A stretch of DNA of 64,000 nucleotides, from positions 62,001-126,000 of the forward strand of contig CACXQV010000007.1 in the NCBI GenBank assembly GCA_902769875.1, read 5' to 3'. How positions within the stretch are numbered: position 1 is the first letter of the stretch; each line of letters starts with the position of its first letter. The stretch comes from an uncultured Bacteroidia bacterium (GTDB taxonomy: Bacteria > Bacteroidota > Bacteroidia > Bacteroidales > F082). Below the pieces are notes generated by a model, which saw only the letters and a program-made list of their open reading frames with translations, was not told where the DNA came from and did not search any database. Below are positions 8,797 through 17,602 of this stretch, piece after piece. Both the position numbers and the translations under genes were made by a program.

Positions 8797-9399
8797 TTAC
8801 AAGCTGAATTTGTTTTTGTCGACTTCTCCGTTGATGACGGGCGCGATGAGCCGATAGGTGTCTTGTGTGTCGCTGTAGTCAGTGAGGATGAGTTCCTTGA
8901 TGAGCAGGTCGTCGAGCCCGAAGTGGAAGACGGCCTTTTTGTAGCCAAGGCCGAGAAAACTCTTTTTCTTGGTTGTCAGGGTGACGATATTGAAATGCTC
9001 ATCGCTTTGTGTTTCAATGAAGTAGTTGTTTTCTTCGGCCAAGTCTTGGCAACGGCCTTGGAAGGCATAAAGAAACAGGTTGGCGAAGGATCGCATCAAG
9101 CCTTTCTTCCTGAGCCTGAATGTCCCGTGGAAAAAACCGATGTCGAGTTTGATGCGGTTTTCGCTGATGGTCAGGTAAGTGCCGTTGTCGAATTCGGCGT
9201 AGAGCTTGTCGGGTGTCATGAAATGGATTTCCCCGTTGCGGTCGGTGACGTCTTCCGATGTCACCAAGTGTCGTGTGATTTGGGATTGGAAGGTATGCAC
9301 TTCCATATTGGCCATTTTGATGCGCTGTAGCAATAGAGTGTCTTGCGCTTGCAATTGCACTGACAACAAGAATGTTACGATGATAAGCAGTTTTTTCAT
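8797..9399 (-). CDS. LolA-like outer-membrane lipoprotein carrier
   Basis: The 200-residue product begins with a signal peptide (KKLLIIVTFLLSVQLQAQ) and continues as an all-beta protein with the segments GEIHFMTPDKLYAEFDNG and RIKLDIGFFHGTFRLRKKG, as in Bacteroidota LolA-family proteins (half-barrel that shuttles lipoproteins through the periplasm). No Cys lipobox is present. I chose the ATG at 9399; an earlier in-frame ATG at 9417 would add MPIFVA before the signal peptide. A TATTTTTGtC sequence at 9405-9412 on this strand could serve as a -7 element only for an almost leaderless message. Whether it is the main LolA or a paralogue cannot be told from the window. Confidence 0.75.
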   Translation of the reverse strand: MKKLLIIVTFLLSVQLQAQDTLLLQRIKMANMEVHTFQSQITRHLVTSEDVTDRNGEIHFMTPDKLYAEFDNGTYLTISENRIKLDIGFFHGTFRLRKKGLMRSFANLFLYAFQGRCQDLAEENNYFIETQSDEHFNIVTLTTKKKSFLGLGYKKAVFHFGLDDLLIKELILTDYSDTQDTYRLIAPVINGEVDKNKFSL

Positions 9400-9471
9400 G
9401 GCGACAAAAATAGGCAAAAAAAGTGACGCAAAGTCGTTCTTGCGTCACTTTTTGTAGGTTCCGATGTGAAA

Positions 9472-11325
<1,854 letters not shown>

Positions 11326-11438
11326 AAATAATAATGGATTTACTCATTCCTTGCGGAATACAAATCGTGATTCACTAATAATTCTCGTTGGAACAATTTT
11401 CAGTGGCCAAATCGGTTGTATGACCCGTAAAATGTGGT

Positions 11439-11447
11439 GCAAAGATA
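11439..11447 (-). promoter_or_regulatory. -7 element for rho
   Basis: TATCTTTGC on the minus strand about 115 bases upstream of the rho start codon. No clear TTG lies 19-21 bases further upstream. Confidence 0.5.
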
Positions 11448-11488
11448 GTGCTTTTTTTTGAATTGGCAGCTTTTTGATGAAAAAATCG

Positions 11489-11497
11489 TATTTTTGC
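11489..11497 (+). promoter_or_regulatory. -7 element for the DUF4293 gene
   Basis: TATTTTTGC, 23 bases before the start codon at 11520, divergent from the rho promoter. Confidence 0.55.
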
Positions 11498-11519
11498 GCC
11501 CTGTTAAAAACGAAAAATC

Positions 11520-12008
11520 ATGTCACAAAGATTGCAATCCTCATTCTTTTTCCTTGCGGCGGTGCTGTTCGCCTTGTTGTTTTTCATTCCGTTGGCCTCC
11601 TATTATGGCGAGACGAATATCCTGAATTTCAATGTCTTTGGAATTGAATCGGGCATTCCTGACGGAATTGTGCCTTACCCCAAGACCTTTAGCCTTCCCG
11701 TGTTGGTTTTGGCGGTGACGGCGATGATTTTGAGCGGTTATTTGGCGATGGGATTGTTCCGCGCCGTGAAATTGGCCCAATTTGTGAAATTGCACAAGAT
11801 TGCCCGCATCGACATCATTGTCATCGTGGCTTGGATTGCGGTGGTTTTTGCCTATTACATCCGCGTGATTGGCAATCCCATCGGAGCCGACGCCACTTTC
11901 AAGGTGGGTGCTTTCTTGCCTTTGGCGGCCTTGATCTTGGTGGTTGCCGCTTCCTCCGGCTTGAGGAAAGACATCAAGAAAGTGCGCTCGACCGACCGCA
12001 TTCGTTGA
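11520..12008 (+). CDS. DUF4293 family inner-membrane protein
   Basis: The 162-residue product has four predicted membrane helices (about residues 7-27, 57-78, 95-116 and 128-147) and ends in the polar motif SGLRKDIKKVRSTDRIR, which resembles the GIRKDEKLVRSADRLR end of the Bacteroidota DUF4293 family. The start MSQRLQSSFFFLAAV also fits that family (IQRIQSxYLLLA). It lies divergent from rho. Function is unknown. Confidence 0.8.
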   Translation: MSQRLQSSFFFLAAVLFALLFFIPLASYYGETNILNFNVFGIESGIPDGIVPYPKTFSLPVLVLAVTAMILSGYLAMGLFRAVKLAQFVKLHKIARIDIIVIVAWIAVVFAYYIRVIGNPIGADATFKVGAFLPLAALILVVAASSGLRKDIKKVRSTDRIR

Positions 12009-12029
12009 GGTGTTGGAAGAAGAAAAACA

Positions 12030-12060
12030 AAGGCCGGCTCTCTGATGGGGAGTCGGCCTT
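12030..12060. terminator. Bidirectional hairpin terminator between convergent genes
   Basis: AAGGCCGGCTC (12030-12040) pairs with GAGTCGGCCTT (12050-12060) with one wobble. A-rich sequence precedes it and a T-rich stretch follows, so it can serve both the DUF4293 gene and the phosphodiesterase gene. Confidence 0.7.
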
Positions 12061-12067
12061 GATTGTT

Positions 12068-12571
12068 TCAGATGAGTCGGTGCCGGTCGAGTTCGAAGAT
12101 TTCCGTGTCCTTGAACTGCTTGCCGTCGATGGCCATCCGTATGAAGGTGATTTGCTTGTGGAAGCCGCTGTTGCCCGCCGCCCCCGGATTGATGTGGAGC
12201 AGGTTGAGCCGCTTGTCGTACATCACCTTTAATATATGTGAGTGGCCGCAAACGAACAAGTCGGGCTTTTTTTCCTCCAAGATGCGCTTCACCTCCGGCA
12301 TGTAATGGCCCGGATAGCCGCCGATGTGGGTCATATAGACGTTGGCCTCCTCGGCGCGGAAAAACAAATCCTCCGGATACTGCATCCTGACGGTATGGTC
12401 GTCGATGTTGCCGTGAACAGCACGTAAAGGCTTGAAACGGGCCAAAGCCTCGGCGGTTTCGATGTTGCCGATGTCGCCCGCATGCCACAGCTCGTCAACG
12501 TCCTTGAAGAAATTGAAGAGCTGTGGGATGAGGGTGCAATGCGTGTCCGACAATATGCCGATTTTCAGCAT
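12068..12571 (-). CDS. YfcE/MJ0936-type metallophosphodiesterase
   Basis: The 167-residue product contains the full set of calcineurin-like metal motifs in order: LSDTH (D-x-H), HAGDIGN (GD), VHGNID (GNH/D type), THIGGYPG, and CGHSH followed by INPGAAG. This is the single-domain YfcE/YfaE class, which hydrolyses phosphodiesters of unknown physiological substrate with two bound divalent metals. The gene stands two bases before the DUF3078 gene on the same strand, so both are probably in one transcript. Confidence 0.88.
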   Translation of the reverse strand: MLKIGILSDTHCTLIPQLFNFFKDVDELWHAGDIGNIETAEALARFKPLRAVHGNIDDHTVRMQYPEDLFFRAEEANVYMTHIGGYPGHYMPEVKRILEEKKPDLFVCGHSHILKVMYDKRLNLLHINPGAAGNSGFHKQITFIRMAIDGKQFKDTEIFELDRHRLI

Positions 12572-12573
12572 GT

Positions 12574-13488
12574 TTACTTCAAATTAATCATAAATCCGAT
12601 GGCCAGCACTTCCTTGAATTGCACTTTCGAGCCTTTGATTTTCACGCCTGCTGCGTCGTAGAAGGGGATGTCGTAGTCATAAATTAGGTGTGTGGCGATG
12701 TTGGCGTTGAGCCAGTCGTTGACTTTCAGCACGAGCATATTCTGCCAGTCCACATCGATGCGCTCGGGGTGGTTGAGGTAGTTGGAGAAAAGTTCAAGTT
12801 TTGTGTTGAAGTCGATGTTTTTGGCGATGGGATACTGGAACTTGGCCACGGCACGGGCACCAAACTCGTAACGTATTTTGTCGACTTTGGAGTGGGGGAC
12901 AGTGTCGTACTTGTCTAACTCGTTGACGCCGAAAGCACCGATGGAGGCCAAATAGTCGTCGTTTACGATGGTGACGCGGCCCGTGACAGGCGAGAAATAC
13001 AGCGAAAAATGCGGATTGGGCGCCCATTCGATACCAAGACCCAAACTGATGTAGGCCGGCGCGAGGAACTTGGAGATGTATTGCGTTGAGTCTTCATCAT
13101 ATTTGTAGCCTTTGGCAAACTGCGAACGGAAGGCCAATTCCGCGCTGTAGTTGAGATGTTCGGTGGCTTTCAGGCCTGCTAATGAGGTGAACTCGATGCG
13201 GTCGTCAATCTTGACGGGCTTCTTCTTGAAGTCGTAGATGCTGTAGCCGAGGGCGGCGTTCAAGGTGTTGTCCCACTTGAAGTTGTCATTCAGGTAATAA
13301 ATACCGTAGTTGAAGATGCCTTGTCCGCTGATGGCGTTCTGTCCGCCAGCAGCCCAGTTGGTGTAGGAACTTTGTCCGAAATTGAGGCCGAAATTGCCTT
13401 TGTGGCTCCAGCCTTGCGGTTGTTCGTCCTGTGCGAACGAAATGATGGCTAACGATAAAGCCAAAACTGTAAATAAAACTTTTTTCAT
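12574..13488 (-). CDS. DUF3078 outer-membrane beta-barrel protein
   Basis: The 304-residue product starts with a signal peptide (KKVLFTVLALSLAIISFAQ) and then GWSHKGNFGLNFGQSSYTNWAAGGQNAISG, the hallmark start of DUF3078 proteins. Alternating amphipathic strands follow, ending in KVQFKEVLAIGFMINLK with a C-terminal hydrophobic residue expected of an outer-membrane barrel. Role unknown. It lies upstream of the phosphodiesterase with a 2-base gap. Confidence 0.85.
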   Translation of the reverse strand: MKKVLFTVLALSLAIISFAQDEQPQGWSHKGNFGLNFGQSSYTNWAAGGQNAISGQGIFNYGIYYLNDNFKWDNTLNAALGYSIYDFKKKPVKIDDRIEFTSLAGLKATEHLNYSAELAFRSQFAKGYKYDEDSTQYISKFLAPAYISLGLGIEWAPNPHFSLYFSPVTGRVTIVNDDYLASIGAFGVNELDKYDTVPHSKVDKIRYEFGARAVAKFQYPIAKNIDFNTKLELFSNYLNHPERIDVDWQNMLVLKVNDWLNANIATHLIYDYDIPFYDAAGVKIKGSKVQFKEVLAIGFMINLK

Positions 13489-13567
13489 TGTGTAATAATT
13501 TGTTATTTAATGAATTAAAAAATTAATATTCAAGATTCAACAATTTGAATTTCATTTTCCGAAAACC

Positions 13568-13612
13568 CTAAACACCCAACTCTAAACTCTAAACACTCAA
13601 CTCTAAACTAAT
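13568..13612. repeat. Tandem tract of caactct/aaactct words
   Basis: CAACTCT, AAACTCT, AAACACT and again CAACTCT follow one another in 7-base steps between the DUF3078 and TonB-like genes. The GAGTTGA word of the in-frame tract at 43485 is the reverse complement of part of it. Confidence 0.65.
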
Positions 13613-14387
13613 AACTATTACCGTCTTGGAAATTGCGTGCTCCAATGCTGAAAGTGATGTCCTGCAAGTTGGTGCTGCGCACGTATTTCCCGTCCTTTTC
13701 GGCTGGGATCCAGATGGTTTCTTGCAGCAGGCGCACGGCCTCGTTGTCGCAGCCCCCGCCCACCGAGTTGACGACGACGATGTTCGAAACGCTGCCGTCG
13801 GTCTCCACCACGAAACTCAGGCGCACCGTGCCTTGTATTTCGCGCTCTTTGGCCTCGGGCGGGAATTTCATGTTGTTGGAGATGTATTTGACCATGTTGC
13901 CGCCATCGGCGAAATAGGGCTTGGCCACTTCGTTCAGCTGTTTGTATTCGTAGATGATGTATGAGGTGTCGGCCTCCAAGGTGAGCGGAGCCTCAAGGCG
14001 TTGATGGCGTTTCCAATGGCGTTTGTAGCTTTTGGCGTTGAAGTCGACCTCGTATTCGTAATCGTAATCTGAAGGTATTCCGCTGATTAGGGCGGGTTTC
14101 CACAGGATGGTCTTCACCAAATGCAAGGCCATCGGCACGGCGGCCTCGCTGAAACTCGACTTCGCTTCATATCGGCTTGCATCTCCTTGGGCATCGACAT
14201 GGAAGGCGACGACAACTTTGCCACTGTGGCCTTGTTCGAGGTCGGATTGGGGATAGACGAGGTTCTGAATGATGTAGTCTTTGGTCAGGGCTTTGCCCGA
14301 AACAGGCTCAGGAGCAGTGACTTGTGCGTTCAAATTCAACCCGATGGCGAGAAACGCAATTGCGATGATAGGTGTGAGTGATTTCAT
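13608..14387 (-). CDS. Periplasmic protein with two TonB C-terminal domains
   Basis: The 259-residue product starts with a signal peptide (KSLTPIIAIAFLAIGLNLNAQ). Two TonB-C-like segments follow: a first one with LVYPQSDLEQGHSGKVVVAF, and a second with MKFPPEAKEREIQGTVRLSF followed by VVVNSVGGGCDNEAVRLL. There is no membrane anchor plus Pro-rich linker as in true TonB, so it may act as a periplasmic receptor-binding or envelope protein instead of an energy transducer. The start at 14387 is chosen over 14411 because the signal peptide begins there. It is preceded by TATTTTTGC (14408-14416). Confidence 0.8.
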   Translation of the reverse strand: MKSLTPIIAIAFLAIGLNLNAQVTAPEPVSGKALTKDYIIQNLVYPQSDLEQGHSGKVVVAFHVDAQGDASRYEAKSSFSEAAVPMALHLVKTILWKPALISGIPSDYDYEYEVDFNAKSYKRHWKRHQRLEAPLTLEADTSYIIYEYKQLNEVAKPYFADGGNMVKYISNNMKFPPEAKEREIQGTVRLSFVVETDGSVSNIVVVNSVGGGCDNEAVRLLQETIWIPAEKDGKYVRSTNLQDITFSIGARNFQDGNSY

Positions 14388-14407
14388 GGTTTTGTCGTTT
14401 TGATGAT

Positions 14408-14416
14408 GCAAAAATA
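14408..14416 (-). promoter_or_regulatory. -7 element for the TonB-domain gene
   Basis: TATTTTTGC on the minus strand, 20 bases before the start codon at 14387. Confidence 0.55.
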
Positions 14417-14446
14417 GTCAATTTGTTGAATTGTGGGCATTTCTTT

Positions 14447-14527
14447 TTCAACAATTCAACGATTCAACAAGCAACGATGCAACAATAATCACAACAATTC
14501 AACGATTCAACAAACAACGATTCAACA
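14447..14527. repeat. Tandem tract of caacaattcaacgattcaac words
   Basis: The 14-base unit CAACAATTCAACGA and its half-units recur four to five times, ending just before the rlmB -7 element. Confidence 0.65.
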
Positions 14528-14534
14528 TTATTCA

Positions 14535-14543
14535 TACTTTTGC
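14535..14543 (+). promoter_or_regulatory. -7 element of rlmB
   Basis: TACTTTTGC 16 bases before the rlmB start codon. It supports the start at 14560, because a start at 14431 would lie upstream of the promoter. Confidence 0.65.
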
Positions 14544-14559
14544 AGAAAATTTTACGCTT

Positions 14560-15306
14560 ATGGAAGACAATTTCAAGAACAATATGGTATTCGGCATTCA
14601 TCCTGTGCTTGAGCTGATTCGCTCGCAGAAGGAAATCGAGAAGGTGTACATCCAAGCGGGTACGCGCTCGCTTGAGATTTCGGAGATTGCCAACACCTGC
14701 CGCAAGAACGGCGTGCCGGTGCAATTCGTGCCCATCGAGAAGATGAACCGCCTGACGCGCAAGAACCACCAAGGCGTGGTGGCCTTCATCTGCCCGATTG
14801 AATACCAGCCGTTAGAGAACGTGGTTTCCGCCATTTTCGAGGATGGCCGCGACCCGTTTATCCTTATGCTCGACCGCGTGACCGATGTGCGCAACTTCGG
14901 TGCCATCGCCCGAACCGCATACGCTGCAGGTGTGGATGCCATCGTCATTCCCAACCGTGGCTCGGCCCTCATCAACGGCGACGCGATGAAAACCTCGGCA
15001 GGGGCGTTATCTTTAATCAATGTGTGCCGTGTGGAGAATATGAAAGATGCCATCGACTTCCTGAAAGCCAGTGGCTTGCGTTTGGTTGGCTTCACCGAAA
15101 AGGCAAAGGAAAGTCTTTGGAACGCCAATCTCACCGGCCCGCTTTGCGTGGTGATGGGCTCTGAGGAGGACGGCATTAGTCCCGCCTACATCCCCCGCCT
15201 CGACGGACTGCTGATGATTCCTATGCCCGGCGACATCGATTCGTTGAATGTTTCGGTGGCCACGGGGGTGGTTTGTTTTGAGGTGGTGAGGCAGAGGATG
15301 ATGTGA
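14560..15306 (+). CDS. rlmB: 23S rRNA 2'-O-ribose methyltransferase (RlmB/TrmH family)
   Basis: The 248-residue product has an N-terminal substrate-binding domain (NMVFGIHPVLELIRSQKEIEKVYIQAG) and a C-terminal SPOUT knot domain with the three family motifs: LDRVTDVRNFGAIARTA (motif 1, catalytic N-x-G-A-x-x-R), LCVVMGSEEDGIS (motif 2) and IPMPGDIDSLNVSVATGV (motif 3). RlmB methylates G2251 of 23S rRNA in E. coli. The first in-frame codon at 14431 would add a stretch encoded by the tandem tract, so the ATG at 14560 is preferred. Confidence 0.92.
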   Translation: MEDNFKNNMVFGIHPVLELIRSQKEIEKVYIQAGTRSLEISEIANTCRKNGVPVQFVPIEKMNRLTRKNHQGVVAFICPIEYQPLENVVSAIFEDGRDPFILMLDRVTDVRNFGAIARTAYAAGVDAIVIPNRGSALINGDAMKTSAGALSLINVCRVENMKDAIDFLKASGLRLVGFTEKAKESLWNANLTGPLCVVMGSEEDGISPAYIPRLDGLLMIPMPGDIDSLNVSVATGVVCFEVVRQRMM

Positions 15307-15389
15307 TATATTTCCTTTCTTTTTATTGAGGATATGTATTTTACATGCCATAATACCTTGAATTTTTCAATCAAAACTACATTTTTAAT

Positions 15390-16919
15390 ATGCGCAGAAA
15401 GACCATCTTCCCAATCGACTGGGTGAAATGCCACCCTTATAGGCAAGCCACGGAAACCGACAATTATTACGCCAATCTTGCCAACCGTGTTTTCAACGTG
15501 ATTTACGGGTCGGAAATCTCGTATTTCTTTGACGACGAAAAGGAAACCATTTCAGACATTGCCATACGCCTCACGATGTATTTGGAGGACTTGGTTTCCG
15601 AAACGGGCATCTGGAAGGCTGCCCTGGCCGAGTTCAAGAAACGCTATGGAACGCCGTTGCCGTTCTATGAATTGGGCGACGATTACGAGGAGGGTTTCGT
15701 GAACAAGGAAGATGTGCGTTTCCTTTTGTGGAACGAAACGCAAACTTTTGATGGCCCCGACAGTTTCGTCAATCCTGAGAACCAAGCAATCACTTCCGTC
15801 GCCCTCTACATTTTTTATCTGTTGGAGGAGGCTTGGGAAACCGCTCCCGAAAACGAGCGGCTGCGCGATTTCGTCCACAACGAGGCCGCCTCGCGGTCTT
15901 ATTGGGAAGCCCGGACGATATTGGAATGGTTTTCAAGGTATTCATACGTTTACCCTGGAGCAGAGGATGACTTTGTTGACACAATGCTGGAGGGGGAACG
16001 TGATGACGATACTCCAGAAACCGTCCATATGCGGGCCTACGCCGTCAGAACACAAGACGCTTTTTGCAACAAGCACAACCTGCTTTCCATAACGCCACCG
16101 CAATGGTTGGCCCGAATACGAAGGCCGGAGGAGCGCGAGATGTGGGAAAACCTTAAATGGCGGCATGTCTCCTTGATGCGCTTCGACGACGAGACCGATA
16201 CGCAAATCGTTTGCAGAGACTTGGTTCACGACGGGAGTTACGCAATAGAGAGAGAATCTCTCAACGCCGATTTTCTCCGAAAGAAACTGCACTTGGGCGA
16301 TGTGTTGTATTGCTCAATGGTTGCGTATCAAGGAAAATGGTTTCAGTGCGGCCAATTGATGTGTTTTTATTATGAAGACAAGTTGCAGGGTCTCATCGAC
16401 GAGCAACGCCACATACAAGAAAACATCGACCACCAGTCGACGATGTATCCCAAGTTCAAGGAAGTGTCGGGCGGGCGTGACATTATCTTTATCGGTTCGA
16501 AAGAAGAATTGGTGGAAACCTATACAAAGATGGGGTTCAAGGGGATGGACGACTTCAAGGTCGATTTCGAGGAAAACTGCATGATTATGTGCTCGCCCAT
16601 CAATGGGCTTATGATCGTTCCCGACGAGGCGGCGTGCGTTTGTGTTGATTACAATCCTTTCTACGACAAGGCTTACGCGAAAGAAAACGCGCACCAGTTT
16701 TATCTCAACGTCCAGTTGATTGACTATCGCGAGGCTTGCGACTTGCACGACCAGAACCTCTTGCCTGATGCACAATTGAAGAGCTTGAAGGGCGATGACT
16801 ACGCGAACCAATTCCTACATAAGAATGGCCGTTATATCATTGATTATTGTTTCAGGAAGTCGCGGGAATACGACTATGACGCAAAATTTGAATTGTTACA
16901 GTACAATCTGAAAAAATGA
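15390..16919 (+). CDS. DUF3843 family protein
   Basis: The 509-residue cytoplasmic product starts RRKTIFPIDWVKCHPYRQATETDNYYANLAN, as in Bacteroidales DUF3843 proteins, and contains DDEKETISDIAIRLTMYLEDLVSETGIWKA and a late DYANQFLHKNGRYIIDYCFRKSREYDYD. No catalytic motif, signal peptide or membrane segment is visible. Function unknown. It stands alone, 83 bases after rlmB. Confidence 0.7.
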   Translation: MRRKTIFPIDWVKCHPYRQATETDNYYANLANRVFNVIYGSEISYFFDDEKETISDIAIRLTMYLEDLVSETGIWKAALAEFKKRYGTPLPFYELGDDYEEGFVNKEDVRFLLWNETQTFDGPDSFVNPENQAITSVALYIFYLLEEAWETAPENERLRDFVHNEAASRSYWEARTILEWFSRYSYVYPGAEDDFVDTMLEGERDDDTPETVHMRAYAVRTQDAFCNKHNLLSITPPQWLARIRRPEEREMWENLKWRHVSLMRFDDETDTQIVCRDLVHDGSYAIERESLNADFLRKKLHLGDVLYCSMVAYQGKWFQCGQLMCFYYEDKLQGLIDEQRHIQENIDHQSTMYPKFKEVSGGRDIIFIGSKEELVETYTKMGFKGMDDFKVDFEENCMIMCSPINGLMIVPDEAACVCVDYNPFYDKAYAKENAHQFYLNVQLIDYREACDLHDQNLLPDAQLKSLKGDDYANQFLHKNGRYIIDYCFRKSREYDYDAKFELLQYNLKK

Positions 16920-16979
16920 TTTCGCGAACTATGAATCCGGCCTGTTTCGAGGTTCGGCAGCGGATGATTTTCAATTTGA

Positions 16980-17011
16980 TTGCTTAATTTGAAAAATGTT
17001 GTTATTTTTGC
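16980..17011 (+). promoter_or_regulatory. Promoter of the toxin-antitoxin pair
   Basis: TTG at 16980-16982 and TATTTTTGC at 17003-17011 are 20 bases apart, 26 bases before the antitoxin start codon. Confidence 0.65.
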
Positions 17012-17036
17012 AGCGTAAAATCGAAAGGAACTCGCA

Positions 17037-17270
17037 ATGGAGACAGTAACACTTACATTCAATCCGGACATTCCGTTTGCGGCAAACATTGATGCCTTCC
17101 TAAAGACCGTTCCTTCAGAAGTGAAGGTGAGCAAAAGCATAAAGCCGAAACGCAAACGTAGGAGCAATTACCAGATTACCCTTGATACAATCAAAGAGGC
17201 AAGAGAAGGCAAGAATGTGACCTATTACAAGGATTTTGAGGACTTTAAGGAGAAGATGCATGCCTTATAA
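17037..17270 (+). CDS. Type II antitoxin paired with a YafQ-family toxin
   Basis: The 77-residue product has a beta-strand start (METVTLTFNPDIPFAANIDAFLKTV), a very basic middle (KKSIKPKRKRRSN-like cluster) and an acidic/hydrophobic helix end (FEDFKEKMHAL) suited to wrap the toxin. Its 3' end overlaps the toxin gene by 11 bases, the usual antitoxin-first order. No named antitoxin fold is evident; the assignment rests on position and size. Confidence 0.7.
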   Translation: METVTLTFNPDIPFAANIDAFLKTVPSEVKVSKSIKPKRKRRSNYQITLDTIKEAREGKNVTYYKDFEDFKEKMHAL

Positions 17271-17541
17271 GATTTTGACAACAAAGCGGTATGACCGAGA
17301 GTTCGCCCTTGCCAAGCGTCGTGGTCTTAACGAAAACGATATGTTTGACGTGGTGGGAAAACTCATCAATGGAGAAAAACTGCCATCGAAGAACCGTGAC
17401 CATGCCCTTAAAGGCAATCTCAAAGGCACCCGGGAATGTCATGTGCATCCCGACTGGCTGCTCATTTACGAGAAAAACGATGGCATAAAGTTGATACGAC
17501 TTCTTCGTACTGGCACGCACGCAGACCTTTATGGGAAGTGA
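17260..17541 (+). CDS. YafQ-family mRNA interferase toxin
   Basis: The 93-residue product (start ATG at 17260, MPYKILTTKRYDREFALAKRR) shows the YafQ features in order: DHALKGNLKGTRECHVHPDWLLIY, with the His and Asp expected at the active site, and the end LLRTGTHADLYGK, with a further His. YafQ toxins cut mRNA in the ribosomal A site. The overlap with the antitoxin gene suggests translational coupling. A bidirectional terminator follows. Confidence 0.88.
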   Translation: MPYKILTTKRYDREFALAKRRGLNENDMFDVVGKLINGEKLPSKNRDHALKGNLKGTRECHVHPDWLLIYEKNDGIKLIRLLRTGTHADLYGK

Positions 17542-17549
17542 ATAATAAC

Positions 17550-17579
17550 AAAGGCGAGGCCCAAGTGAGCCTCGCCTTT
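17550..17579. terminator. Bidirectional terminator between toxin and DPP5-like gene
   Basis: AAAGGCGAGGC (17550-17560) pairs perfectly with GCCTCGCCTTT (17569-17579); loop of 8 bases; A and T runs on the outer sides serve both convergent genes. Confidence 0.75.
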
Positions 17580-17602
17580 GCTGTATTAGTTACGATAGTT
17601 GA

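Noticed and set aside
9405..9412. -7 element for the LolA-like gene
   Set aside because: It is only six bases from the start codon and lacks the final GC of the consensus; it would require a leaderless message, so it was not annotated.
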